Assembly: GCF_023146395.1 (NCBI RefSeq)
Contig: NZ_JAGLCD010000012.1
Location: 124,001 to 188,000, forward strand
Direction of reading: 5' to 3'
Source of the DNA: Aeromicrobium sp.
GTDB lineage: Bacteria > Actinomycetota > Actinomycetes > Propionibacteriales > Nocardioidaceae
DNA length: 64,000 bases
This document shows, in pieces, positions 42,467-52,739 of this stretch. Under the pieces are notes generated by a model. That model searched no databases and was not told the origin of the DNA. It saw nothing but the letters and a program-made list of their open reading frames with translations. How positions within the stretch are numbered: position 1 is the first letter of the stretch; the number at the start of each line of letters is the position of its first letter. The translations under genes were made by a program, and so were the position numbers.

Positions 42467-43756
42467 ATGGGACGCAGCAACGACCTCGCGGTGCCGCCCG
42501 GCGCCGATGCCGAGCAGCTCGCCCGGTATCTCGCGCGCGCCCACGACGCCTTCGTCTCGACGGGCCTGGCCGATCCGGCCCTGCGCACCCTGGTCCACGA
42601 CTCGTGGCAGCGCAGTCTCGCCGGAGGCATCGACCCCGAGTTCACCCTGGCGTCGATCGTGCTCGACGACGAACGTCTCGCCGAGATCCGGGCCGCCCAC
42701 CCCCTCGCCATCGCGATGCCCGTGATCCGCGAGCTGCTCGTGGAGTCGGCGGCAGAAGCCGGTCATCTGGTCGCGGTCAGCGATGCCGTGGGCCAGCTCC
42801 TGTGGGTCGAGGGGTCGCACGACCTGCGGGCCCGCGCCGAGGGCATGCACTTCCTGCCGGGCGCCGACTGGAGCGAGGCCAGCGCGGGCACCAACGCGCC
42901 CGGCACGGCCCTGGCCCTCGACAAGCCGGTGCAGATCTTCGGGCCCGAGCACCTCTCGCGCAACGTCACGCCCTGGTCGTGCTCGGCCGCGCCGATCCAC
43001 GATCCCGACACCGGGGCGGTCCTGGGCGTGCTCGACCTGACCGGAACCGCGGAGGTCGCCACGGTGCAGAGCCTGTCGCTCGTGCGCGCCACGGTCGCCG
43101 CGGTCGAGGCCGAGCTGCGCATCCAGCGGCTCAGCCCGCCCGCGCCGAGCGCGTCGGTCAGCGGCGCGGGTTGGACGATGCCGACGCTCGAGGTCCTGGG
43201 CGCCCGAGGGGCGACCTTCCGCCACGGCAGCACGCTGTCGCGCCTCGGTCTGCGCCACAGCGAGCTGTTCCTGCTGCTGACCGAGCGGCTCGAGGGCTGG
43301 CGGGCCGGCGAGCTGGCCGTCGCGCTGAGCGACGACGAGCAGGCTGACGTCACGATTCGCGCCGAGATCTCCCGCCTGCGGGGCGTGCTCGGGCCCGTCG
43401 AGCTCGCATCGCGCCCGTACCGCCTCGCGAACGCCGTGGCCACCGACGTCGCGGCGGTGCGCGACGACCTGTCGGCGGGTCATCTGCGCCGGGCCGTGGC
43501 GGCCTATCGCGGGCCCGTGCTCCCGGAGTCGACCGCGCCCGCCGTGGTCGAGCTGCGCGACGCGCTCCACCTGCGTGTGCGGTCGTCCCTGTTGGCCAGC
43601 GACGACGCCGATGCGATCCTCACGTTCGCCGACACCGCCCACGGGCGCGACGACTTCGAGATGTGGGAGCACGCGCTCGACATCCTCCCGGTCTCCTCGC
43701 CCCGCTACGCCCAGGTCGAGACCCACGTCGCCCGCCTCGACGACGCCCTGAGCTGA
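42467..43756 (+). CDS. GAF-domain transcriptional regulator (AcoR N-terminal-like)
   Basis: This 429-residue protein has a GAF sensor region (about 75-215; VAVSDAVGQLLWVEGSHDLR, AGTNAPGTALALDKPVQIFGPEHL) preceded by the AcoR-like signature VHDSWQRSLAGGIDPE, and a C-terminal part with winged-helix-like text (SRLGLRHSELFLLLTERLEGWRA region, about 265-330). It lacks a sigma-54 AAA domain. Such regulators commonly lie near NAD aldehyde dehydrogenase and DUF779 genes, found here 1.1-3 kb downstream, so aldehyde or alcohol sensing is a reasonable inference. TACGCT lies six bases before the ATG (leaderless). Confidence 0.82.
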   Translation: MGRSNDLAVPPGADAEQLARYLARAHDAFVSTGLADPALRTLVHDSWQRSLAGGIDPEFTLASIVLDDERLAEIRAAHPLAIAMPVIRELLVESAAEAGHLVAVSDAVGQLLWVEGSHDLRARAEGMHFLPGADWSEASAGTNAPGTALALDKPVQIFGPEHLSRNVTPWSCSAAPIHDPDTGAVLGVLDLTGTAEVATVQSLSLVRATVAAVEAELRIQRLSPPAPSASVSGAGWTMPTLEVLGARGATFRHGSTLSRLGLRHSELFLLLTERLEGWRAGELAVALSDDEQADVTIRAEISRLRGVLGPVELASRPYRLANAVATDVAAVRDDLSAGHLRRAVAAYRGPVLPESTAPAVVELRDALHLRVRSSLLASDDADAILTFADTAHGRDDFEMWEHALDILPVSSPRYAQVETHVARLDDALS

Positions 43757-43792
43757 GGCGCGCGACTCGTCACACGCGCGCCGGTCGGGTTC

Positions 43793-44266
43793 TCAGGTGG
43801 GCATCGCGCCGGGGCCCGGGCGGGTGCGGACGTCCCGCAGGCGGTCGATCACGTGGCCCTCCTCGCAGACCAGGGCCACGTGGGTGCGCGCGCCGCAGTC
43901 GCGGTGCTCGACCTCGACCGCGGGGCCCTCGGGACCGGAGAGGTGCTTCCCGCCCCAGTCCGCCAAGGCCACCATGACGGGCTGCAGGTCGAAACCACGG
44001 GTCGTGAGCCGGTACTCGTGCCGCTCCCGCTCGCCCGGGTCGCGGTAGGCCACGCGGTGGACGATGCCGTGCTCGACGAGCAGGGCCAGCCGGTGGCTCA
44101 GGACCGCGCGGGAGAGGCCGCTGTGACGCTGCATCAGGTCGAACCGGCGCACGCCGTTGAAGATCTCCCGCAGCACGATGACGGTGCCCGACTCGCCGAG
44201 GATGTCCATCGCGCGGCCGACCGGACAGTTGGTGGTGGACCACGTGAGGGCTGCAGGCGTGCTCAT
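43793..44266 (-). CDS. HxlR family transcriptional regulator
   Basis: This 157-residue winged-helix protein carries the HxlR pattern: CPVGRAMDILGESGTVIVLREIFNGVRRFDLMQ, then GLSRAVLSHRLALLVEHGIVHRV and EYRLTTRGFDLQPVMVALADWG. The Cys in NCPVGRA is the residue used as a redox or electrophile sensor in several members. TAGGGT precedes the ATG by six bases (leaderless). It is divergent from a thioesterase gene, with a dyad in the gap, and probably represses both. Confidence 0.88.
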   Translation of the reverse strand: MSTPAALTWSTTNCPVGRAMDILGESGTVIVLREIFNGVRRFDLMQRHSGLSRAVLSHRLALLVEHGIVHRVAYRDPGERERHEYRLTTRGFDLQPVMVALADWGGKHLSGPEGPAVEVEHRDCGARTHVALVCEEGHVIDRLRDVRTRPGPGAMPT

Positions 44267-44279
44267 GGCGCCACCCTAC

Positions 44280-44294
44280 GTCTGTTTGACAGAC
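44280..44294. promoter_or_regulatory. Palindromic operator overlapping a -35 (HxlR regulator / thioesterase gap)
   Basis: GTCTGTTTGACAGAC has perfect six-base arms around TTG. It contains TTGACA (44286-44291), an ideal -35 for the plus-strand thioesterase gene, and ends 13 bases from the HxlR ATG. Binding would block both promoters. Confidence 0.65.
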
Positions 44295-44320
44295 TCAGGT
44301 GCGTTCGCCACGCTGAGGAC

Positions 44321-44779
44321 GTGACCGACACCCAGGACCCCGTCCTCGACCCCGCCGCGATGACCGGCTACGAGCAGCTTCTCGCGATGCGCGACGGCCG
44401 GATGCCGCCGGCGCCCATCTCCGCACTGGTCGGCATGATCGACTTCGACGGCGAGGTCGGGGCGATGCGCGTGGCCCTCGTGCCCGAGCAGCGTCACTAC
44501 AACCCGCTCGGCACGGTGCACGGCGGAGTCATCTCGACCCTGCTCGACACCGCGGCGGGCTGCTCGGTGCACTCGACGCTCGGTGTGGGGGAGAGATACA
44601 CCTCGCTCGACCTCACCGTGAAGTTCCTGCGTGCCGTCACGGCGCAGACCGGTCGCATCGAGGCGCGCGGCACGGTCCTGCAGCGAGGCCGGCGCACGGC
44701 GCTGGCCGAGGCGCAGATCCTCGACACCGAGGGGCGCCTGCTGGCGCACGCGACCTCGTCCTGCCTGATCTTCTCCTGA
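44321..44779 (+). CDS. PaaI-type hotdog-fold thioesterase
   Basis: This 152-residue hotdog protein likely hydrolyses an acyl-CoA. The family catalytic stretch is HYNPLGTVHGGVISTLLDTAAGCSV (described from about residue 58), in which Gly-Gly and the following Asp are typical, followed by YTSLDLTVKFLRAVTAQTGRIEARG. GTG 44321 is the likely start, because residues upstream in the same frame lack conservation signs. It is divergent from the HxlR regulator and under a probable shared operator. Confidence 0.85.
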   Translation: MTDTQDPVLDPAAMTGYEQLLAMRDGRMPPAPISALVGMIDFDGEVGAMRVALVPEQRHYNPLGTVHGGVISTLLDTAAGCSVHSTLGVGERYTSLDLTVKFLRAVTAQTGRIEARGTVLQRGRRTALAEAQILDTEGRLLAHATSSCLIFS

Positions 44780-44896
44780 CGCGGGCCCCGGCAGGGGTGC
44801 AACGTTCGGGCAACCCGGAGGCAACGAGCATGTGACTAGCGTCACGCTTGCCGCCAGGAGGCGGCTCTCCAACCCGATCACGCAGGAGTGGTTCGC

Positions 44897-46420
<1,524 letters not shown>

Positions 46421-46437
46421 GCCGGCGCCCCTGAGCT

Positions 46438-46468
46438 GGTGCACCCCGGCCCCCGGCCGGGGTGCACC
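46438..46468. terminator. Hairpin between aldehyde dehydrogenase and DUF779 genes
   Basis: GGTGCACCCCGG (46438-46449) pairs perfectly with 46457-46468 around a seven-base loop. Because the two genes are normally co-expressed, it probably gives partial termination or stabilises the dehydrogenase message. Confidence 0.8.
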
Positions 46469-46519
46469 TCGTTCCCGACCTTCCCGACCGACCGCCCCGA
46501 CCGCACTGCAGGAGCCGTG

Positions 46520-46927
46520 ATGACCGTGGACCGCATCGCCATGACCGCCGACGCTGCCGACCTGCTGCGCGAGCTGCGGGCGTCGCACGGCAAGCCGCTG
46601 ATGTTCCACCAGTCGGGCGGGTGCTGCGACGGTTCGGCACCGATGTGCTTCACGCAGGGCTTCTACATCGTCGGCCCCACCGACGTGCACCTCGGTGACC
46701 TCGACATCGGGCCGGACCCGGACATCGATCCGGCGGGCCTGGTGCCGGTGCACATCTCGCGGGAGCAGTTCGCATACTGGTCGCACACCCACATCACGAT
46801 CGACGTCGTCCCGGGCCGTGGCGCCGGATTCTCCCTCGAGGGCCCCACCGGAAAGCGCTTCATCATCCGGTCGCGCATCTTCACCGAGGAGGAGGCCCAG
46901 CTGCTGGCGGAGGAGCCCGCCCGGTAA
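46520..46927 (+). CDS. DUF779 family protein
   Basis: This 135-residue protein belongs to DUF779, recognised by MFHQSGGCCDGSAPMCF (near 28-44) and YWSHTHITIDVVPGRGAGFSLE. The Cys-Cys and nearby Cys/His suggest a metal site. DUF779 genes almost always sit beside aldehyde dehydrogenase genes, as here; a role in folding, metallation or damage repair of the enzyme is a guess. The ATG at 46520 follows CAGGAGCC. Confidence 0.9.
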   Translation: MTVDRIAMTADAADLLRELRASHGKPLMFHQSGGCCDGSAPMCFTQGFYIVGPTDVHLGDLDIGPDPDIDPAGLVPVHISREQFAYWSHTHITIDVVPGRGAGFSLEGPTGKRFIIRSRIFTEEEAQLLAEEPAR

Positions 46928-46977
46928 CCCGCTGTTACGCTGCTGCGCATCCGGTCCTGGCGGCATACGGTCGGGAC

Positions 46978-48597
46978 ATGTCTCGAGGAACAGGTGGCCA
47001 GCTCGTGGGCGATGTCGGGTACAAGCTGAAGGTCCTGCGGCAGATCGGACTGCTCAAGGTCCAGCCGCCGCACCGTCTCCTCAAGGCCGGCATCAAGCTC
47101 GCCACGTGGGGGCCGGGCTTCCCGTCGGCGGCGGGAGCCGCAGCGGCCCGGTTCCCGAACCAGCTCGCGATCATCGACGACGCCGGGGAGATCACCTGGC
47201 AGGAGCTCTACGACGAGGTCAACCGTGCCACGGCCGCACTGGCGACCAAGGGCATCGGCGCCGGCGACTCGGTCGCGCTGCTGTGCCGCAACCACCGTCA
47301 CATGGTCGTGGCGATGATCGCCCTGATGCAGCGTGGAGCGAAGGTGCTCCTGCTCAACACGATGGCCAGCGCCAACCAGCTCGGCGAGCTGACGCGCCGC
47401 GAGGGGGCCGGTCTGGCGATCGTCGACCAGGAGTTCCTCACCGTCGCCTCCGAGCTGGACCGTGACCAGATCCTCGTGGCCTGGGAGGACGACGACACCC
47501 ACGGCCTGCCGACGCTCGCGAAGCTCGCCGCGGCGGAGTCGGCCAAGCCGCACAAGAAGCCCGAGCGCCCCGGCGGCATCGTGATCTTCACCTCCGGCAC
47601 GACGGGTCTGCCCAAGGGGGCCAACCGCAAGGAGCCGGAGAACCTCGACCCGCTCATGACCTTCTTCGGGGCCATCCCGTACTCGGGCAACTCGACGGTC
47701 GTGCTGGCGGCGCCGTTGTTCCACTCGTGGGGGCTGCTGAACTTCGGCTTCGGCCTGTCGACCGTCCCGACCTACGTGCTGCGGCGCAAGTTCAAGCCCG
47801 AGCAGGTCCTGGCCGACATCGACCAGTACAAGGCCGACGTCCTCGTGGTGGTGCCGCTCATGATGCAGCGCCTGGTCGACGCCTCCTCGACGGCGGTCGA
47901 GAAGAGCGACGTCTCGAGCCTCAAGATCACCGCGAGCAGCGGCTCGGCGCTCGCGGGCGACCTGGCCAACCACTTCATGGACCTGTTCACCGACTCGGTC
48001 TACAACTTCTACGGCGCGACCGAGACCGGCTGGGTCTCGATCGCCTCGCCGCAGGACCTGCGCGCGGCGCCGGGCACCGCGGGCCGGGTGCCGTGGCGCA
48101 CGATCGTCAAGATCCTCGACGGTGACGGCAAGGAGGTCCCGCAGGGCGAGACCGGGGTCATCTACGTCGGCAACGAGATGCAGTTCGGGGGCTACACCGA
48201 CGGCAACTCCAAGTCGTTCGCCGACGGTCTGATGCACTCGGGCGACCTGGGCTACTTCGACGAGGAGGGCCGGCTCTTCGTGGCGGGGCGCGACGACGAC
48301 ATGATCATCTCCGGCGGCGAGAACGTGTTCCCCCGCGAGCTCGAGGACGCGCTGATCGAGCATCCGGCGATCACCGACGTCGTCGTCACGGGCATCCCCG
48401 ACCCGGACTGGGGCCAGTGCCTCGCGGCCTACGTCGTGGTCAAGGACGGCGAGACGCTCGACCTCGACACCGTGGTGGCCTACGCCAAGGAGCGGGTCGC
48501 GCGGTTCGCGGTGCCGCGCAAGGTCAAGTTCCTCGAGGAGCTGCCCCGCAACCCCACGGGCAAGGTCATGAAGCGGGAGCTGCCCGACTTCGACTGA
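46978..48597 (+). CDS. Acyl-CoA synthetase (AMP-dependent ligase)
   Basis: This 539-residue ANL-superfamily enzyme activates a carboxylic acid through an acyl-AMP. Motifs: IVIFTSGTTGLPKGANR (P-loop-like A3, near 201-217), YNFYGATETGWV (A5), LMHSGDLGYFDEEGRLFVAGR (A7/A8, near 418-438) and the C-terminal Lys in RNPTGKVMKRELP (A10). The overall match is to FadD-type fatty acyl-CoA ligases of actinobacteria. The first 60 residues form an extra helical segment usual for these. TACGGT lies six bases before the ATG. The racemase gene converges six bases after its stop. Confidence 0.9.
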   Translation: MSRGTGGQLVGDVGYKLKVLRQIGLLKVQPPHRLLKAGIKLATWGPGFPSAAGAAAARFPNQLAIIDDAGEITWQELYDEVNRATAALATKGIGAGDSVALLCRNHRHMVVAMIALMQRGAKVLLLNTMASANQLGELTRREGAGLAIVDQEFLTVASELDRDQILVAWEDDDTHGLPTLAKLAAAESAKPHKKPERPGGIVIFTSGTTGLPKGANRKEPENLDPLMTFFGAIPYSGNSTVVLAAPLFHSWGLLNFGFGLSTVPTYVLRRKFKPEQVLADIDQYKADVLVVVPLMMQRLVDASSTAVEKSDVSSLKITASSGSALAGDLANHFMDLFTDSVYNFYGATETGWVSIASPQDLRAAPGTAGRVPWRTIVKILDGDGKEVPQGETGVIYVGNEMQFGGYTDGNSKSFADGLMHSGDLGYFDEEGRLFVAGRDDDMIISGGENVFPRELEDALIEHPAITDVVVTGIPDPDWGQCLAAYVVVKDGETLDLDTVVAYAKERVARFAVPRKVKFLEELPRNPTGKVMKRELPDFD

Positions 48598-48603
48598 GCG
48601 TGC

Positions 48604-49296
48604 TCAGGGCGCGAGCGCCGCGGCAGCGGCGGCCTCGGCGTGCAAGCGGGTCGTCGGGAAGGTGGGGACCCGGGTCCACCCCGGCGTGACCAGCAGCTCG
48701 ATCTCGGTGCAGCCCAGCAGCACGCCCTCCGCGCCGGCCGCGACGAGACGGTCGATGACCTCGGCGTAGGCCAGCCGCGACTCCTCGCGGACCACGCCCT
48801 GCACGAGCTCGTCGTAGATCACGTCGTGGACCAGGGTCCGGTCCTGCGCCGGCGGCAGCAGCACGCGCAGGCCGCGCCGGGACAGGTGGTCGACCAGGAA
48901 CGGGTTCTCCATCGTGAAACGGGTGCCGAGCAGGCCGACGACGGTCACACCCGCGGCCTCGATCGCGTCGGCGGCAGCGTCGCCGATGTGCAGGAACGGG
49001 ACCGAGAGGCGGGCCTGGATCGCGTCGGCGACGAGGTGCATCGTGTTGGTCGCGAGCACCACGAGGTCCGCGCCAGCCTGCTCGAGTCGGGCGGCGCGAT
49101 CAGCGAGCAGCTGGCCGGCCTCGGTCCAGGCGCCGGCCGACTGCAGGGAGGCGACCTCGGCGAAGTCCAGGGAGTCCACGATGACGCGGGCGGAGTGGAG
49201 GCCCCCGAGGCGGTCGCGGACGGACTCGTTGAGGATCCGGTAGTACTCCGCGGTGGACTCCCAGCTCATGCCGCCGATCAGGCCGATGGTGCGCAC
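48604..49296 (-). CDS. Aspartate/glutamate racemase family protein
   Basis: This 230-residue protein has the two-domain fold of cofactor-independent racemases: IGLIGGMSWESTAEYYRILN (N-terminal phosphate/substrate loop), DLVVLATNTMHLVAD (near 75-88) and EGVLLGCTEIELLV (near 190-203). The first catalytic position is Thr (ATNTMH) and the second Cys (GCTE), as in the E. coli L-Asp/Glu-specific racemase, rather than the Cys/Cys pair of standard enzymes. GTG 49296 has CACGAT six bases upstream. The physiological substrate is unknown. Confidence 0.88.
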   Translation of the reverse strand: MRTIGLIGGMSWESTAEYYRILNESVRDRLGGLHSARVIVDSLDFAEVASLQSAGAWTEAGQLLADRAARLEQAGADLVVLATNTMHLVADAIQARLSVPFLHIGDAAADAIEAAGVTVVGLLGTRFTMENPFLVDHLSRRGLRVLLPPAQDRTLVHDVIYDELVQGVVREESRLAYAEVIDRLVAAGAEGVLLGCTEIELLVTPGWTRVPTFPTTRLHAEAAAAAALAP

Positions 49297-49394
49297 CGTC
49301 CGATCGTGACACGTCGCCTCCCACGGCGTTCTCGTCGCCCTCGCCGGCACCGCGGGGGAACGCCGATCCGTGACCGGTGTGGCACGCTGATGCC

Positions 49395-49517
49395 GTGAAG
49401 CTCGCGTCCGCACCTGCCCTCGAGCCCCGCCTGGTTCGCCGCAGTCGCGCGGTGCTCGACGAGCTCGGTCTCGCCGCGGTCCTGCGCACCGCGCGCTGGC
49501 GCGTCGGTGCCGCATGA
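49395..49517 (+). CDS. Possible 40-residue basic small protein
   Basis: A GTG-started frame of 40 codons encodes a basic peptide: MKLASAPALEPRLVRRSR at the start and AVLRTARWRVGAA at the end. It stops 10 bases before the yihY-like ATG. Codons have the usual GC-rich third positions, but no Shine-Dalgarno is clear. The rest of 49297-49527 shows no other feature. It may be a leader peptide or chance reading. Confidence 0.3.
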   Translation: MKLASAPALEPRLVRRSRAVLDELGLAAVLRTARWRVGAA

Positions 49518-49527
49518 GGGGGCGCCG

Positions 49528-50670
49528 ATGAGCGACGATCGCGACACCGACGCGCCCACGATCGGGAGGTTCGACGCGTTCCAGCGTCGTCACCGCCTGC
49601 TCGGCCTGCCCCTGGCGGTCATCTACAAGTACTTCGACGACCAGGGGCCCTATCTCGCGGCGATCATCGCCTACTACGCCTTCTTCGCGATCTTCCCGAT
49701 CCTGCTGATCGGCACCTCCGTGCTGGGCTTCTTCCTGCAGGGCGATCCCGAGCTCCGTGACCGTCTCCTCGACACGGCGCTGAGCCAGTTCCCGATCGTC
49801 GGTGACCAGCTCGGACGCCCCGAGGGGCTCAGCGGCAGCACGACCGCCATCGTGATCGGTGTCGTGACCGCGCTGTACGGCGCGATCAACCTCGGTCAGG
49901 CGGTGCAGAACGCTGCGAACGTCGTGTGGGCGGTGCCGCGCAACAGCCGGGCCAATCCGTTCCTGCAACGGTTCCGCAGCCTGATCTTCCTCGCGATCGG
50001 TGGACTCGGGATCCTCACGATCGCGATCGCCAGCTCGGTCCTGGCCAACCTCGACAGCATCAACACCTCCTGGAGCGACGACCTGAACCGGGTCTTCGGC
50101 TGGGTGGGCTTCGCGCTGACGGTGGTGGTCTTCATGATGATCTTCCACCTCATCAGCGGCAGCCGGGCCACGTGGCGCCGGGTGCTGCCGGGGGCGGTCG
50201 TCACGGCGCTGCTCTGGCAGCTGCTGCAGGTGCTGGGCCAGGCCTACGTCTCCGGGGTCATCAACCGCGCGAGCCAGATGAACGGCACGTTCGCGCTGGT
50301 GCTCGGACTCATGGGCTTCATCTTCCTGGCCGCCCTGATGGTCGTGATCGGCCTGGAGGCGATGGTCGTGGTGGCGCGGCGGCTCTACCCGCGGGCCCTG
50401 CTGACGCCCTTCACCGACAACGTCGTCCTGACCGACGCCGACCAGCGGGCCTACATCAGCTACGCCAAGATGCAGCGGCACAAGGGCTTCCAGACGATCG
50501 AGGCCCGCTTCGAGGACACCGGCGAGCAGGCCGCCGTGGTCGAGCCGGCGGTCGAGACCGGCCCTGCGCCCGACGCCGCGCCCGAGACCGATCCCGTCCC
50601 ACCGGTCCCGCGACCTGACGTCCCCGCGGTCGATCCCGCGCCGGCTCCCACGACCCGGTTGCCGCGCTGA
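49528..50670 (+). CDS. YihY/BrkB-type inner-membrane protein
   Basis: This 380-residue protein has the YihY/virulence-factor BrkB fold: a cytoplasmic start, then six helices beginning AIIAYYAFFAIFPILLIGTS and including ALYGAINLGQAVQNAANVVW, with a polar C-terminal tail of about 80 residues rich in Glu, Pro and Asp. Despite an old ribonuclease BN label, this family has no confirmed catalytic role. The ATG at 49528 is preferred over an upstream in-frame ATG because GAGGGGG lies a suitable distance upstream. Confidence 0.88.
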   Translation: MSDDRDTDAPTIGRFDAFQRRHRLLGLPLAVIYKYFDDQGPYLAAIIAYYAFFAIFPILLIGTSVLGFFLQGDPELRDRLLDTALSQFPIVGDQLGRPEGLSGSTTAIVIGVVTALYGAINLGQAVQNAANVVWAVPRNSRANPFLQRFRSLIFLAIGGLGILTIAIASSVLANLDSINTSWSDDLNRVFGWVGFALTVVVFMMIFHLISGSRATWRRVLPGAVVTALLWQLLQVLGQAYVSGVINRASQMNGTFALVLGLMGFIFLAALMVVIGLEAMVVVARRLYPRALLTPFTDNVVLTDADQRAYISYAKMQRHKGFQTIEARFEDTGEQAAVVEPAVETGPAPDAAPETDPVPPVPRPDVPAVDPAPAPTTRLPR

Positions 50671-50749
50671 CGGTCCTGCGACCGTGCGCCACACGCGGGG
50701 GCACCCACTACAGTGGGGCATCGCACGATCCGACGACGAGAGGAACGAC

Positions 50750-51145
50750 ATGCCCACGGGCAAGGTGAGGTGGTTCGACGCCGCCAAGGGTTTCGGCTTC
50801 CTGTCGTCGGACGAGGGTGAGGACGTCTACGTCCATTCCGATGCGCTGCCGGCGGGAGTCGAGACGCTCAAGCCGGGCCAGCGGGTCGAGTTCGGCATCG
50901 CGCAGGGGCGCCGGGGCGATCAGGCGCTGCAGCTGCGGATCCTGGAGACCGCGGCGCCGGGGCGCAAGCAGGTCCAGGCCAAGCGCAAGGATCCCGAGCA
51001 GATGGTCGTGATCGTGGAGGACCTCATCCGCATGCTCGACGACCTGGGGGAGGGGTACCGGCACGGCCGTCACCCCGATGCCCGCAAGGCCAAGCCGGTC
51101 GCCCAGGTGCTCCGCGCCCTCGCGGGCGAGCTCGACCCGAGCTGA
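50750..51145 (+). CDS. Cold-shock domain protein with C-terminal extension
   Basis: This 131-residue protein starts with a complete cold-shock domain: GKVRWFDAAKGFGFLSSDEG (RNP-1) and DVYVHSDAL (RNP-2), about residues 3-65, which binds single-stranded RNA or DNA. A 60-residue tail follows (KRKDPEQMVVIVEDLIRMLDDLGEGYRH...), longer than the usual 67-residue Csp; such CspB-type tails occur in actinobacteria. The ATG at 50750 follows GAGAGGAA. It converges with an MFS gene after 36 bases. Confidence 0.92.
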   Translation: MPTGKVRWFDAAKGFGFLSSDEGEDVYVHSDALPAGVETLKPGQRVEFGIAQGRRGDQALQLRILETAAPGRKQVQAKRKDPEQMVVIVEDLIRMLDDLGEGYRHGRHPDARKAKPVAQVLRALAGELDPS

Positions 51146-51181
51146 GGTCACGTCAGGCGTCGTGAGCGGCGCCAGGTGAGC

Positions 51182-52687
51182 TCAGGGCTGCGGCTCGGGA
51201 TCGCCGCGATCGACCTCGACCGCGCGGCGGGGACCCTGACGCAGCTTGGCCACGACGAAGGCCAGCCAGGCCAGTCCGATGCCGGCCACGACGAGCAGGC
51301 CCAGGTTGACGCTCGCGTCGATCGTGAACAGGCCGATGCCGATCAGGCCCCCGGTGACCCAGCTGAGCTGGATCAAGGTCTCCGACCGGGCGAACATCGA
51401 CGTGCGGACCCGCTCGGGGACGTCGCGCTGGATCAGGGCGTCGAGGCTGAGCTTGCCGAGCGACTGGCACAGGCCCGCCGTGAGGCCCAGCACCATCGCG
51501 GTGACCCAGCTGAGGGTCAGCGAGACGACGACCAGGACCGCGGTGTCGAGGATCAGCACGAACACGACGATCGCCTCGGGCGCGCGCGACTTGAGCACGT
51601 TGCCCACCAGCACGCCGACGGTGTTGCCCGCACCGGCGGCGCCGATCACGAGTCCGAGCAGGATCGTGGCGTTGCCGTTCCAGCCGAAGGAGTCCGGTGG
51701 TTCGCGCAGGACGAACGCCATGAAGATCGTCAGGAACCCCGTGATGAGCCGCAGGCCGGCATTGCACCGCAGGGCGTTCACGACACCCCGCGGTGCCAGG
51801 ACGCCCGTGACTCCGTTGGCGGCCGTGAGGTCGATCTTGTCCTCGCCGTCGCTGGAGTCCACGCGCGGCGGCAGCAGCACCGCGAGCACGGTGCCGACGA
51901 CGAACAGCACGAACGCGTAGCGCAGCGACCACTCGGCGCCGAAGTAGGCGGCTCCGACGGCCAAGGGTGCGGAGATCGCCCCGGCCGCGGTCCCGGTGAG
52001 GGAGATGCGGGAGTTCGCCTTGACCAGGGTCAGCTGCTCCGGCAGGAGCCGGGGGACCGCCGAGGCGCGGGTGATGCCGTAGGCCTTCGACGACACCAGG
52101 CACATCAGCGCGGCGATGAAGAAGGTGGCCGACTGATCGGCCACGGCGCCGGCCAGGACCCAGCAGCTGAAGGCGCGCACCGCCAGCGTCGCGCCGATGG
52201 CCCAGCGGCGTCCGCGCTGGAACCGGTCGAGGAACGGTCCGATGAGCGGCGCGACGATCGCGAAGGGCAGCATCGTCAGCACGAGGAACAGGGCGACCTG
52301 GCCGGTGGCCTCGCCCGTGGGGGCCGTGAAGAAGACGGTGCCGGCGAGCGAGATGGCGACGGCGGCGTCACCGGCGGTGTTGAACGCGTGGAGCTCCAGG
52401 AGCCGTGACAGGCCGGTCTCGCCGGCCCCCGAGGAGTGGGTGAAGCGGCGGGCGCGGACGAAGGCCCACTGACTTCCGCCGGCGACGGCGCGGCCCGTGC
52501 CGCGCACGACCTTGACGGCGGGTCTCGGTCCCGCAGGCGCCGCGTCGCGACCTCCCGGCCACGCCGGGTCGTACGGCTCGTCCTGGCCCGCGTCACGGCG
52601 GGGATGGGCCGTCTCGGGACGGTCGTGCGGAGGTGCCGCCGGCCGCGAGCGGCTGTCGTCGTCGAACGGGGCACCCATGTCACCCAT
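51182..52687 (-). CDS. MFS transporter
   Basis: This 501-residue protein has a polar, Pro/Arg-rich cytoplasmic N-terminus of about 75 residues, then about 12 helices with FLDRFQRGRRWAIG as the loop 2-3 motif, related to MFS efflux proteins. By position (next to a DUF3027 gene and near cold-shock genes) it matches an actinobacterial neighbourhood including M. tuberculosis Rv0876c-Rv0877, as I recall. The substrate is unknown. ATG 52687 has CAGGAT seven bases upstream (leaderless); ATG 52678 is an alternative. Confidence 0.82.
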   Translation of the reverse strand: MGDMGAPFDDDSRSRPAAPPHDRPETAHPRRDAGQDEPYDPAWPGGRDAAPAGPRPAVKVVRGTGRAVAGGSQWAFVRARRFTHSSGAGETGLSRLLELHAFNTAGDAAVAISLAGTVFFTAPTGEATGQVALFLVLTMLPFAIVAPLIGPFLDRFQRGRRWAIGATLAVRAFSCWVLAGAVADQSATFFIAALMCLVSSKAYGITRASAVPRLLPEQLTLVKANSRISLTGTAAGAISAPLAVGAAYFGAEWSLRYAFVLFVVGTVLAVLLPPRVDSSDGEDKIDLTAANGVTGVLAPRGVVNALRCNAGLRLITGFLTIFMAFVLREPPDSFGWNGNATILLGLVIGAAGAGNTVGVLVGNVLKSRAPEAIVVFVLILDTAVLVVVSLTLSWVTAMVLGLTAGLCQSLGKLSLDALIQRDVPERVRTSMFARSETLIQLSWVTGGLIGIGLFTIDASVNLGLLVVAGIGLAWLAFVVAKLRQGPRRAVEVDRGDPEPQP

Positions 52688-52739
52688 CCTGCCTCACCCG
52701 TGTCGAGACCGTGTGGTGGCATGAGGGACAATCGAGCGC

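Noticed and set aside
41204-43726. Minus-strand open frame of 840 codons
   Set aside because: Antisense to the AraC/DinB, DHFR-family and GAF regulator genes; low-complexity composition and no motifs.
50670-50787. Long minus-strand frame continuing upstream of the racemase start
   Set aside because: The racemase fold begins at GTG 49296; the sequence upstream is antisense to the YihY-like gene.
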